From positions 53,331,624 to 53,395,623 of the forward strand of contig CM049308.1 of assembly GCA_026874595.1 (NCBI GenBank): a stretch of 64,000 bases of DNA. The letters run 5' to 3'. The notes under the pieces were generated by a model, which was given only the letters and a program-made list of their open reading frames with translations, was not told the DNA's origin and made no database searches. A program made the position numbers and the translations under genes. This stretch comes from Sipunculus nudus (lineage: Eukaryota; Annelida; Sipuncula; Golfingiida; Sipunculidae). Positions 23,807 to 35,376 of this stretch are shown here, in pieces (position 1 is the first letter of the stretch; the number at the start of each line of letters is the position of its first letter).

Positions 23807-25099
23807 TATATGTATACATGATGCGGGGGGGGGGGTTGTACGACCCCATGCCTGTGGGGGCCTTAAAAGTATCCACTCACACACCTTTTTTAGAGCCTTG
23901 CAACACCACTCCCTCCCACTGTTCTTCACTTCTGGCTCTTTTACATCAAATTTTATATTTTTCATATTTTGAATCAAATTGAGAGTTTTGAAAAAATATA
24001 TAGGCCTAACCTCTGAGGTGACATGTATATTTATCTGCAAACAATATTAATAATACAAAGACTCAAAGTGTATATACTGGTATAATATTTATTGCAGTTT
24101 AACATTTATTAAAAAAATAAATTAGTTGCTATTCTGAAAAGACCTACTTGTATACATGAATTCAATATTCAGTAATCAGTATTCAGTAATAAATAACAAC
24201 CAGTTATGTAAAATACAAGTAAAGGATAAGCTAACAATATGATAATAACCACTATGGGACGAAAGTTACAGGTAAAGAATGTACTCAAATGGATATTAAT
24301 GTATGTATGTACAAATTTCTGTAGAGATGCCTTTAGTGCAGTAACCTTTACAACTCCAAGAAAATATAACATCAAATATTGTATATTTGAATTAATATTT
24401 TATAATAGGATTTTCCATTAATATTGTTTCAATGTTAATCTTTGTTAACCACTTAATAAACATAAAATTCTTAAATTTACCCATATAAAATTGATACAAT
24501 AATATTGTTCCCAGCTATACTCTGTTTATTGCGGATATTATAAAATATTGTTGATGCATCATCTTTTCTGTATCACTAAATAACTGAATACCTAATAAAG
24601 GAACATTTGTATAGTGTTGTCAAAATAATTGGTCAGAGTTAACACTCTAAAGTCTACAAGGAATACATTTTTTCACATTCATGTTTTCATGGTACAACTT
24701 TGTACACCACCTGAAAAAGTTTTTTTTTTCATAAATATCAGTGTATTTGAAAGATTTTTTTTTCAACACCAAGCCTACCCCCCCCCCCTGATTTTTATTC
24801 CACACATTCTAGTATACATGTTATCAGCCCCGCCCTGCACACAATCCAAAGCTGGGGCCATGAAATGGAGCCCTAATGTCTTGATCTTCTTTGTCATCAA
24901 GGCATACAGTCAGATTGGCCGAACTCAGCATCAGGTCCTCTCAGATCCATGTAGATTCACTGGGTCTAAGTTTTTGATGCGAATGGATGTACCTGTTTGA
25001 TTAAAACATAAAAATCTAGGTAATATATTGTAAATATTATTTTTTTCAATTTACAATCAATACAAATATTTTCCAAACATGCCTTGACTGGGCAGTGTT

Positions 25100-25101
25100 A
25101 T

Positions 25102-25153
<52 letters not shown>

Positions 25154-25256
25154 GTTGAAATATAACTTCATGATATATATATATAGTTGAAATATAACTT
25201 CATGATATATTTATATATATATATATATATATTTGAAATATAACTTCATGATATAT
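25100..25256. repeat. TA run with three 24-bp repeats
   Basis: GTTGAAATATAACTTCATGA (or a close variant) recurs at about 25,154, 25,186 and 25,230, separated by TA runs of changing length. Local tandem expansion. Confidence 0.75.
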
Positions 25257-25851
25257 CAGTCTCCTTTTAATAATTATAGTTCAAGTTATACTTTAATCTT
25301 TATAATTATAATATAGGCTCTCACATGTCACATTTGTGGGTAAAAAAACTTGTTCTGTCACAATTTATCCGTTCTGAATATAAAAACAAAAAGAATTCAT
25401 CAATAAACATAATATTTATTTAAATATAATATTTATATAGGAAACATATAAAATTAAAAATATCTGAAACTGGAACTGTGGAGGACAGGATTGCAACTGA
25501 ACTTCTGAAGATATTAATAGTATTATAATACTTTAGTATAAATCTGTAGACTGTACTCCCACAGGACTCCGGCTTATTTGGTAGTCCATTCATATGATAC
25601 ATGGACACTTGATTCTGCCACTACTTATTTATCGGTAAAGTACTGTAATTTTAGGGCTATATCATTTTGTCAGCACTATCTTACCTGACCCACTGCGGTT
25701 TGTTGCAGCAGCAGCCATGGTGATTATGTACAAAGAATCAGCCGCAACCCCCCCAACCGCTTGGTGGCGCTAGCGTCCGTGACGTCAAAATGGCGACCAA
25801 TGAGAAAACGCGAAGTGAACCCTCTCGTCATCTAAGCTCTCTGGTATCCTC

Positions 25852-25865
25852 AACCAAATGTTGAC
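25852..25865 (+). CDS. Kinase exon 7, right part
   Basis: Fourteen bases (NQML plus part of a codon) between the target duplication and a GTGAGT donor at 25,866. With the left part this gives a normal C-lobe segment and a phase-2 end matched by exon 8. Confidence 0.75.
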
Positions 25866-26237
25866 GTGAGTTACTTAATGATTTAACCACCTTATATTAT
25901 CCAACGTTTCTGTCACCTACACTTTTCTGTTTACAGTTTATTGTCCACTACCTGAAACTTCTAGTCCCACATTTAAAACTATATTTCCCGCATGTATCTT
26001 TCAGTCACACTATCATTATGGAACGCTCACCTCAATCTTTTTATCAGACTCTATTTCAATGCATGTACCTTTCAAACGCCCTGTCCGTCACTATGTTATC
26101 TATATATATATATATCACATTACTACAACTTTACCTTTTCTAGATGTCTGTATAATCATTCTATTAAAGTATTATCTTTGTTTTTATCTTTGAACTACTC
26201 TTCTGTAACTGTCTCTTTTCTTCACGCCTGTCTTCAG

Positions 26238-26294
26238 TCTAGATCCACAGTCATGTGTAAAAGCGTTTGATGTGCCATCTTTCCTGCAAAATAA
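26238..26294 (+). CDS. Kinase exon 8 (end of C-lobe)
   Basis: After a TTCAG acceptor; encodes LDPQSCVKAFDVPSFLQN, which fits the final helices of a kinase domain (the LDP...FL pattern). Ends at GTAAGT, phase 2. Confidence 0.75.
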
Positions 26295-26708
26295 GTAAGT
26301 GTTTTTCTGTCTGAATTTATATTTTTTTTGTAATACTATATGGATGTATCATTCTACTATTTCTGTGTTATGTCTGCATCTTGACTGAACGTATGTCCTT
26401 TGTCTGTCATCATTGTTGCTTCCAGTATGTCAGCTTAATTAAAGAAAAATAAAACTGTAAATAAAACTCAGGTCACCGCATGCATGAGACTGCTGCTGCC
26501 ACGCAGCGAGCTTGTTTGTGACTACATTAAGAATCCTTTCTTGGTCATATCACATGATGCTTTAAGAGAAATAACAAAAATACAAAAATAAAACTGTAAA
26601 TAACATAATAGATTAATAAACAAAACAAAAATATAAAACGGTATGACCAATAATTGTGAATATGAAATGCTGTGTATATTTTAAGGCGACATCTGTCGTG
26701 TATTTTAG

Positions 26709-26766
26709 GTACTTCAAGGAGGTAGGGCATTCGTCTGATGACACCCGATCACCTGACGACATAAAG
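26709..26766 (+). CDS. Kinase exon 9 (C-terminal tail)
   Basis: Acceptor TTTTAG, donor GTAAGT, phases matching both neighbours. Encodes YFKEVGHSSDDTRSPDDIK, a short polar tail after the kinase domain. Confidence 0.7.
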
Positions 26767-27443
26767 GTAAGTTTTTAAATCCTGTCGAAGGTATTTATTG
26801 TCAGGATTTTATGCAGAAGTCATAGTTGTTGTCAGAAAACGGCCAGGAATACAAAATAATGTAAACTCTCAAAGAATAAATCAGGTATTTTGTTTGAATG
26901 TCTAAAAAGGGCCAAAAGTTCCGATACACTCTAAATATTTTATATTAAATCACAATATCGGCCACATGACCTAAAACAGGTCAGGTTAATAGACTTACTT
27001 ATAAGTTCCTTTAATGTATCATATGTATAAGCTCATAAGCATATCCCATATAATATTAATGTGGCTTAAGGTAAATTGATTAAATTATTGATTATAAATA
27101 TAAAATTTCAGTTTTTGGGTAGAGAGAACATGATAGAAGAAAAAAAGTATTTGTGAAATTGACATGTAGTTTAATATTAGTGTATCAAAAACCGGATTTT
27201 TGTTACTTGCAGCTTTAAATAGTGCACCTTTTAAATTTTTTTTAAAGTTACAAAACAATTTGATAATGAATGAAATGTTGTGATAATGTATCAGAAAGAT
27301 TCTCAGGTTTAAAATAATGAACACTTTATGGGGTCTTATATGAATTTAAAGCACTTTTGAATTTGAATTTAGATATAGGGGTTCAGACAATAATGATAAT
27401 TTATGTTACATGTGAGTTAATATGCCTTTGTTTGTATTTATAG

Positions 27444-27479
27444 ACGTTCCTTCTGGAGACGGGAAGAATGAAAGGATGA
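27444..27479 (+). CDS. Kinase exon 10, last codons and stop
   Basis: After a TTATAG acceptor in phase 0: TFLLETGRMKG then TGA. Confidence 0.65.
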   Translation, partial: TFLLETGRMKG

Positions 27480-27775
27480 CGTGTGCCGTGGCGTCACCAT
27501 ATCGTTTAACCTGCATTACCGCGAAAGTACAAAGATATTAATGCGCTCCCTTGTCAGTCATAGAATTAGTAATATTTTGTGATATATAATCGGAATTTAA
27601 AATGAAATTTCTACGTAGCTATAAAACAAATGAATTTCATTTATATAATGTCCCATAATCATATATATGGATGTATGACGGTGCGTGTATATGTGTGTGT
27701 GTCTGTAGGCTGTGTGTGTACTTTCAAAGTACCAGTATATGATATGTAAATAAAGTGCATGGATATATTTTTATA
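27480..27775 (+). terminator. Kinase 3' UTR with poly(A) signal
   Basis: Follows the exon-10 stop. AATAAA at 27,749-27,754 is followed by T-rich sequence, as expected for a cleavage and polyadenylation site about 20 bases on. Confidence 0.5.
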
Positions 27776-28257
27776 TGGAACTTTGTGTTCTGTTGTTTTA
27801 TTTATTTCTATACATTAGTTCAAGAAAGATAAATTCAGTTCTACCACAAGGCCCGTTAAAATAAAAGATATACTTTGAAATTCAATTTGTAGATATATAT
27901 GTTTTTACACCTGTTTGAAACATATTTATACACGCATATAAAATGTTTGATGACAGTCTTTGTGTAATAAATAGGGTATTGTTCAATTATATTATAGTAC
28001 ATAAACAAGATACAAAATAAATATGCGCGAGAAAATTTCCTGTTCAAGTGTGATCGTTCTGAAATGTCATGAAATTATGACGGTGGTCAAAGACGCTTAC
28101 ATGCAAGTTATTTTTTTTTTTTCAGTTTTGTTGAGATCCTGTTTTTGTTAAATATAATATAGTTCACACACCGTGTATTTGAAGTTTCAAATAAATTTAA
28201 ACTCTTTACACTGTTTATATATGTACTTTATACGTCCGAGGTGAGAAAATCAAAGAT
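27776..28257. other. Non-coding stretch
   Basis: AT-rich, no ORF or repeat that I can support. Confidence 0.4.
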
Positions 28258-28463
28258 ATATGACCCTGAAGACAGTCACAGTGATCCATGTGAATAAATT
28301 AAAAAGAGCAGGCAAGTTAATGAAAAGAGATCGCCCCCGTATAGAGGGATATACTTTCTTATATGACCCTGAAGACAGTCACAGTGATCCATGTGAATAA
28401 ATTAAAAAGAGCAGGCAAGTTAATGAAAAGAGATCGCCCCCGTATAGAGGGATATACTTTCTT
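28258..28463 (+). repeat. Perfect tandem duplication, 103-bp unit
   Basis: 28,258-28,360 and 28,361-28,463 are identical on reading base by base. The unit is not a multiple of three. Either a very recent duplication or a local assembly error. Confidence 0.85.
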
Positions 28464-28850
28464 ATCTGCTGAAGCAGTGGAAAAACTGCAGAGAGTGTGT
28501 GTCCAAGATTTAGGAAAAGGAGGGGTTCAAACCAGGAGGACAAATAACAAAAACGTAAAAAAAGTTCCCCTGCAGGTCCGGGAAAAGGAAGGTTCAAGCT
28601 GCAATTGTGCTGAAACCCTTAAAAAGGTTGTGGCGGCTGAGAAAAGACAGAAGGGGGGGGGGGGGGGGGGTGGACTGGAATCCCCTGGATCGTATCCGCT
28701 TCTGATGTCTCTGCCGACGCAATAAACAACAAGATCGGTACATGGTTGATCATGTTCCATGCATGTTAATGTAAATAATAAAATATATCCCCGTCTTGTT
28801 ACACTGTACTGCATGATGAGTGTTTTGCCCCGTATGCATTTTGTACAGTA

Positions 28851-28893
28851 TTATTATTATTATTTTTATTATTATTATTATTACTATTATTAT

Positions 28894-28927
<34 letters not shown>

Positions 28928-29000
28928 GATATTATTTATATAGCGCTAAATCCATAGTAAATCCTGCGCTAAAGCGCTGTACAATAAAAAGCATAAAAGC
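28851..29000. repeat. (ATT)n run joined to a dispersed-repeat tail
   Basis: ATT microsatellite to about 28,935, then TTTATATAGCGCTAAATCC and AAAGCGCTGTACAATAAA. In my recollection, paired AGCGCT motifs beside an ATT run occur as a dispersed animal repeat tail; the name of the family is not assigned. Confidence 0.5.
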
Positions 29001-29604
29001 TACATTGAAACGTTCAATACTATGGAAAGTAAGACCGATATAAATTAGTGTATATGTGAGTTTAAATATAGGATTGAAATAAATCCGTTTTTTAACTTTT
29101 TTAAAGGTAGGGTTGTGTTACTCAACAGTTGTGCATGGGCAAATTAACACCTACCTCCAGGTCCAGGTGAGCACCGGCTTTTAATATTACAGTTAAAACA
29201 AATAATTGAGATACAAACACAAATATAAACTGCAGTGCAAAAGCAAGCACTTCGTAAAGGATGGCATGAATATACCATTTACGGATACGAAATTGAACAA
29301 GTGTTCAAGTTAATATAAATATATACAGAACTGACATTATAAGTAATAATATTGCCCACTAAATATTTGTAAATCAAACGTTATCCAATACTAGGAAAGG
29401 TTTCATTGAGTCGGAAGCATATATACAAGTCATACTTATAGTATCATATAGCTCCATCATCCAATGTCTCTGTGCAGATGGGACAAATATTTGGGTTGCC
29501 GCTACTTGAACTCATACTGGAACCTAAGTTGAGGCCTTTAGGAATCGAAGCACACTATGATATGTTTTATGGAACTACGTGGCTGTCTTAATTTTATCCA
29601 GTAG
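29001..29604. other. Non-coding stretch
   Basis: No gene or repeat that I can support. Confidence 0.4.
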
Positions 29605-30180
29605 CGTTAGAACAAATGATACATTAAATATTCAGTTACATAAATACCATTAAGTAATTGGACCCTAACAGCAAAGACATTGCCTGATCTTCAAGATATA
29701 GGCCTAATGATGTGACTGGGGTGTTGTAGGCCTATATAAGACAGTGGCGTGGGCTGTCCTCGGATAAATTGTGCAATATTTATCTGATTTAAATGCAATA
29801 GAACAAATAATACATTATATATTCATAATTCAGTTACATAAATACCATTAAATAATTGGACCCCCACGGCAAAGACATTGCCTGATCTTTAATATATAAT
29901 GATGTGACTGGGGTGTTGTAGACCTATATAAGACAATGGCGTGGGCTGTCCTCGGATAAATTGTGCAAAATATTTATCTGATTTAAATGCAATAGAACAA
30001 ATAATACATTATATATTCATAATTCAATTACATAAATACCATTTAATAATTAGACCCTCACAACAAAGACATTGCCTGATCTTTAATATATATAATCATG
30101 TCAGCGGGGTATTGTAGGCCTGTATCAGACAGTGGCGTAGGCTGTCCTTGGATAAATTGTGCAGAGTAGTTATCTGATTT
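29605..30180 (+). repeat. Tandem array, about 192-bp unit, 3 copies
   Basis: Units begin at about 29,605, 29,797 and 29,990. Each contains TACATAAATACCATT, AAAGACATTGCCTGATCTT and GCTGTCCTCGGATAAATT (or close variants). The last unit runs into the next array. Confidence 0.75.
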
Positions 30181-30189
30181 AAGTGCTAA

Positions 30190-30960
30190 AGTAGGGTCTA
30201 CAGTTTTATTTAATAAAGCTTGTTTGATTACGTCATAAACGCCGCCGCATGTACTTTTCTACAAAAAACACGGAGGGAGTGAGAACCAGCATTTTGTTAC
30301 ATTTTGTTAAAACACTCCTGGCCGGAAGAGTGACGCGTTTGTACATGGAAATAGGTAAGTTGTAACACATAACCATGTTACCGGGACATTGTATATCAGA
30401 GAGTGGCACAAGCTGTCATTGGATAACTTCTGTTTATCTGTCTGACTCTAAATGAAAGTATTTATGACGGTTATGTAGCGTCTACAGAGTTTTATTTTAT
30501 AAAGCTTGTTTGATTACGCCATGAACGCCGCCGTAGGCCTAGGTACTTTCTATAAACAAAACACAAAGGGAGTTAGAACCAGCATTTTGTTACATTTTGT
30601 ATAAAAATTCCTGGCCGGAGGAGTGACGCGCTTGTACATGAAAATAGGTAAGTTGTAACACATCATGTTACCGGGACATTGTATATCAGAGAGTGGCACA
30701 AGATGCCATAGAATTAATTCTGTTAAGCTGTCTGACTCTAAATGAAAGTAATTTTGTAGCGTCTACAGGGTTTTATTTTATAAAGCTTGTTCGATTAGGC
30801 CTACGTCATGAACGCCGCCGTAGGCCTATACATGTACTTTTCTACAAACAACACGGAGGGAGTTAGAACCAGCATCTTGTTACATTTTGTTAAAGCAATC
30901 GGGGCCGGACGAGTGACGCGCTTGTACATGGAAATAAGTAAGTTGTAACACGTAACCACC
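30190..30960 (+). repeat. Tandem array, about 284-bp unit, nearly 3 copies
   Basis: Units start at about 30,192, 30,481 and 30,765. Shared blocks are AAAGCTTGTTTGATTACG, AACGCCGCCG, GAGTGACGCG and TAGGTAAGTTGTAACAC. The segment ATGTTACCGGGACATTGTA...GGATAA resembles a segment of the 192-bp units, so the two arrays appear to share an ancestral unit. Confidence 0.75.
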
Positions 30961-31075
30961 ATCAAATAGGCCTATTTATATTTTAATTTTAATTAGAAAT
31001 TGATTGATTTGAAACTCAAGCTGCTTGGTCATTTCTTTGAAGAAAATAAATAACAAAATTTCAATGAAAATTGGT

Positions 31076-31077
<2 letters not shown>

Positions 31078-31132
<55 letters not shown>
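31078..31132. repeat. (TA)n microsatellite
   Basis: TA run with one C interruption. Confidence 0.85.
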
Positions 31133-31133
<1 letters not shown>

Positions 31134-31509
31134 AAATTCTATCGAAAACCTATAACAGTGGTAATAAATATTAAAATCCGGTAAAACGAATTTTTTTACT
31201 TATTTTTAAAGCACTGTCGTGTTTGACAATGCTTTAAAGACAATGCGTCGATTGGAAATCACTTCAATTCTTATACGGCTTTTCTGTAATCGCCTGTCCC
31301 ATCTGAAAAAAAAAAAACGAAAGCCACATGTATAGCTACATGCCGCCCCGCATGAGAATTGAATGAATAGAAGCACCTCCTATGATAATAAAGGTTTATG
31401 TTATTTGCCGGATCTATTTTTTCCCTCATTATGACATCTTGCTATTATGAAAAGCAGATGTTAGATAACTGCGGTTAACGGAGAAATATCGGGTCATTTT
31501 GACCGCAAT

Positions 31510-32050
31510 TTTGGATTTACCGGTTGCCTAGCAACGTAACAAGATTTTAATTGGTTCCATTGTTTTCCTTGACCCAAAAACCTAGCAATAGACGAAAAAA
31601 TTACAAGTATAGCGTGTAAAATAAATGTTTTACGGCCATTTACGGTGGATTTCATTTGAACTTAAGAAATTTAAGTGGTCCAATAAGTAAGTAATCTAAT
31701 GAAAATCTTTAGCCTTCTAAATAGTTTGCCAGCAATCTTGCATTAAATATTTAACCACCAAACCAATTCTTTACTGACTTGCAGTTTAATCTATCTAGAT
31801 ACATTTTTTCACTCACTTAAAACCATGTATAGACACCAAAACTGCGGCAGTCATGTTAAAACTGATTGGGTTGTGACCATTTTCAGTCTACACGGCATCC
31901 ATCTTGGACGCCATCTTGGATTTGCCGGTTGCCTAGCAACGAAACAATATTTTAATTAGTTCGATTGTCTTCCTAGACCCCAAAAACCTAGCAATAGACG
32001 CAAAAATTACAAGTCTAGCGTGTAAAATAAATGTTTTACGGCAATTTTAG
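31510..32050 (+). repeat. Direct duplication of a 150-bp block, about 405 bp apart
   Basis: 31,510-31,661 and 31,915-32,050 share CGGTTGCCTAGCAACG, AAAACCTAGCAATAGACG and GCGTGTAAAATAAATGTT. Between them lies unique AT-rich sequence. CCATCTTGG motifs occur in the second copy. No coding frame is shared. Confidence 0.75.
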
Positions 32051-32254
32051 GGTCTTGGCGGCCATCTTGAGCGCTATTTTGAAAAAAAAAAAAAAAACAG
32101 CCTACCGGAAATCCGATTTTCTTAGATGTTATTATGTTATTTCTGATGTTCAATAGTACCAAAAACCGTTGAAAAATCTTTTGTAGCAATTTTTTTGAGA
32201 TTCGGCTATTTTTCACCCTAATTGACCCGTCTACAAGTGCCACTCACCCACAAT

Positions 32255-32301
32255 ACATTTGGATATCCGGTAAAAGAGCATATGACACTTGTAAACGCAG
32301 T

Positions 32302-32372
<71 letters not shown>

Positions 32373-32550
32373 TATATGGAGCATGCGTCAGGTCAAACAT
32401 TCAACACCTGGCCCACTTCATAATGGGTTTCCGAAGAGTGAGGACCTTTAGCCCTTACGAAACAATGTTGTAAAACCCATGTAGGTTAAAGTCTTGAACT
32501 ATACATATACTACAGCTTCGGTCAGTTGAGCACTTTATCGTTGTGTAGTT

Positions 32551-32615
<65 letters not shown>

Positions 32616-32662
32616 ACTGCGTTTACAAGTGTCATTTGCTCTTTCACCAGATATCCAAATGT
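32255..32662. repeat. Large palindrome with (TA)n at both inner ends
   Basis: The left arm (32,255-32,307) and right arm (32,609-32,662) are inverted copies that include GACACTTGTAAACGCAGTGG and its complement. Inside each arm lies a TA run of about 60 bp (32,303-32,367; 32,553-32,612), then a 185-bp unique centre. Likely a small inverted-repeat element or hairpin-forming tract. Confidence 0.75.
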
Positions 32663-33893
32663 ACAGATGGCTATGGATTTAAATTGGACGGGACAGCTGT
32701 GTTTGGTGTGTACTGGAAGCAGACAGTAAAAGAGTTAGTGGATATTTTCCATGGTTTGACCGAGAAATGTAAACATTCTTTAGTTAGATATCTGGGGGGT
32801 GTTTCAACAACATTGTAAATGACTTAAGTCCAAACCCCGGACTAAAGCCCGAAAACCGACTTGCCAAAGTCCATGAGTTAAGTCCGATTCAATAACGCTG
32901 GTTTAACAAAGCCCGACTTAAGTCTGGGAAATCCCCTTTTTGAGCGCCACCTGCCGGTCGACGGCAGACTTACGTTTGAGCAGACGACATAACAACATTT
33001 GCGTTCTGAAGTTCCGACCAAAAATATAAAATAAAAAACATATTCAGAATGATATATTTAATATCAATTATCAGAATTCAAAATGCTATTATAAGTTGTA
33101 TTATCTATAAATTTGATGTGTTCTGGGGTTTATTACAAGAACAGAAAGTGGGCCAAATGGAGGAGATCCAGTGATAAAAGGTATTTAAAGATGAAACTCA
33201 GTAGTTCAAAAAATCAATTTTATTGAAAGCTCTTCAAAATCAAAACTTCAACTTTGTGTTAAAAATAATAATATGAAAGTCATGGTTGAAGCATGCAGTC
33301 GTCATAGTTTTACACAGTGATCATTGTAATTTGTGAAATAACTGTCATATATTCTTGACAGTTGCATTACACAACTGAAATTAATGCATTTAAAAATACA
33401 CAACTTGTGAAGTGGGCTAAACCACATAGTAGCATAATACAGATTAACCAGATTACATTACTTCTACTACGTGTCTGTATATAGCACGAGGACATATTTA
33501 AACTTGCCCATGGTAATATGAAGTGCCTATATATATCCTATGTGAAATAATAAAAGCAGAATTAGATACCATTCATAATCATATGTACACATCTCAAACA
33601 CTGAAGTACAACTCTTACTGCATCGTAAATAGTGTCTTTGGTATTATAATAATATAAATAAACATATCAAGTATTCTCTTCATGAACAAGTTACAGTATG
33701 ATAAAACATATGTCAGATTATGTAAAAACAGTTCTGCATTTAAGACAACAATTGTAAAGCTCAACCATGCAGACTTACGGGATAGCTCATTCAGTGATGT
33801 ATGCATTTTACAATTTAAACATGGGCCTAAAACTAAAAAAATAATTTAAAAGTAATATTCACTATAATGTAGCATGTAGCATTATTATTTCAG

Positions 33894-34006
33894 AAGGGAA
33901 AAGTCAGAGGCAAAAAGAAAAACACCTGACTGCCAAAGTTCTGGAGGCAGAACTCAGAAAACTCGAGACCGAGAATGAATATTTGCAACAGAAGATAGAA
34001 TGCTAG
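33894..34006 (+). CDS. Last exon of a coiled-coil protein, probably the Harbinger accessory protein
   Basis: After a TTTCAG acceptor, 36 codons to a TAG. They encode LEAELRKLETENEYLQQKIE, a short leucine heptad coiled coil. Harbinger elements usually carry a second gene for a Myb/SANT-type DNA-binding protein that ends in such a coiled coil (family knowledge). Convergent arrangement with the transposase gene fits. No Myb exon could be found upstream, so the gene is probably truncated. Confidence 0.5.
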
Positions 34007-35376
34007 TGAAGCTCCAGATTCTTAAAGAAACCTTGAGTGTCCAGAATATGCAAAGCATTCAGTTTGATATTATAAATGAACAATAAAATGCTAAAAACAT
34101 CGATCCTGTGGTGATTTTGTTTGAACATAGACACAACAATATGAATACATTTAGGAGAATACTCAAGTAAACAAATAATATATTTATCTAAATAAAATTA
34201 ATTAAAAATAGAGGTAGATATGACGAATACATGTGTCAAACAGATTAAACATTTAATATGTGGTGTTTCAATGGAGAGAAAGAGGGAGAGAGCCATATGG
34301 GTGTGGAAGGTTGAATAATAAGAAATAACAAAAATCATCCTACATATGGATTATCTTAAATTATTTACAACCCATATCCTCATGGCCCTCCCATCATTTA
34401 CATTCCCTTCATACTGCTCCCCCAAATCGTCTTGTAAAGCAAAATCTTCCCCCTGCTGCTCTGGATCAGCAAGTTTATGCTCCCTTGCTATATTATGTAA
34501 AACTAAAGTGGCCATAATAATTTGAACTGAAATTTCTGGTTGCATCCTAATTCCTTCCAAAACACACCTGAATCTAGCTTTCCACACCCCTATGGCTCTC
34601 TCAACACAGTTGCGGGTTTGAACATGTTTTCTGTTGTAACTTAATTGCTGGCGATCTGATGGAACTGAAAAAGGTGTTAACAAAAAAGGTCTTAATGGAT
34701 ATCCACTGTCCCCCAACAAAAAACATCTTGGTTGTATAGTTTCCATATGTTGTTGAACTGAAGATAAAGTGAAAATCCTGGCATCATGGACCGACACTGG
34801 CCACTTGGAGACTATGTTTGTGAACTTAAGATCATCATCACATATGACCTGCAAATATTAACATTATTATTTAAAATTGAATATAAATGTATTTTATTTG
34901 AGCATTTATTTATGTTAATAAAGTAAATTCCAATTAATTATAATAAATAACATTTAGAAAAATGATTACATATATGAATATACGTCATTATTTACAGTGT
35001 ACACTTTATTATTAAACCAACATATTAATATTTGGATGTAAATGTTGCCATATATCCTTAACCCTTTCAGTATATAACTTATCAGAATGTAAGTTTATAC
35101 TTGAAAATATATAAGGCACAAAATTTAACATCTCTGCCCCTTTCCAAATGAGCTTTGCAAACATACCCATACAAATACATAGTTTTAGATTTATACCTGT
35201 ACATTCACACTATAGCCCTTTCTATTCACATAGAGATGCTCATCCTGATGGGGCTTAGCTATTCTTACATGTGTTCCATCAACACATCCCACAACATTAG
35301 GAAATCCAGCTAAGGCAAAGAAACCCCTCTTCACTTTACCCATGTCTTCTTCACTGACTGGAAATCTTATCTTCAA

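Larger units (their letters stand above)
22455..25842 (-). mobile_element. 3.4-kb TIR transposon inserted in kinase exon 7
   Basis: Ends are inverted copies: AGAGAGCTTAGATGACGAG on the left and its complement at the right end, perfect for about 29 bp. They then match more loosely for about 95 bp, through GCGGTTGGGGGGGTT. A 9-bp direct repeat GGTATCCTC flanks it (22,446-22,454 and 25,843-25,851). On removal of the element and one repeat copy, the kinase frame runs straight on into the right part of exon 7, which independently proves the insertion. A 9-bp duplication fits Mutator-like or related groups (family knowledge); no transposase domain is recognised. On the minus strand near the right end, an ATG at 25,718 opens a short frame (MAAAATNRSGS) ending in a GTAAG donor, possibly the first exon of a lost transposase gene. 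The interior is AT-rich with microsatellites. Confidence 0.85.
5899..27479 (+). pseudogene. Ser/Thr protein kinase gene, disrupted
   Basis: A spliced protein kinase gene readable in about ten exons. Landmarks in order: glycine loop LGAGTFGQV (exon 2), the beta-3 lysine in AAIKIK (exon 3), hinge EILAMEKG (exon 4), catalytic loop HLDVKPDN (exon 5), CDFG then GYKAPEV (exon 6), and C-lobe segments in exons 7-10 ending in a TGA. Lysine two residues after the catalytic aspartate is the Ser/Thr type; HLD in place of HRD makes it a non-RD kinase. Intron phases agree wherever both ends can be read. An acidic and serine/glycine-rich N-terminal region of about 200 residues precedes the kinase domain; no known domain is seen in it. 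Lesions: a 2-base slip in exon 4, TGA in exon 6, and a 3.4-kb transposon in exon 7. A Gypsy element sits in intron 4. I cannot assign a subfamily. Alternatives are a disrupted allele of a working gene or, for the small lesions, sequence errors. Confidence 0.85.

Noticed and set aside
28363-28725. 120-codon ORF with a lysine-rich end and a poly-glycine run
   Set aside because: It begins in a 103-bp duplication, runs through a poly-G tract and shows no domain. I cannot support it as a gene.
29605-30960. CRISPR array
   Set aside because: Units of 192-284 bp are repeats throughout, with no short-repeat/unique-spacer alternation, and the genome is animal.
32222-32729. ORFs rich in YIYIYI or IYIYIY here and at 4,134, 4,827, 23,692 and 37,678
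   Set aside because: They translate TA microsatellites and have no independent coding support.
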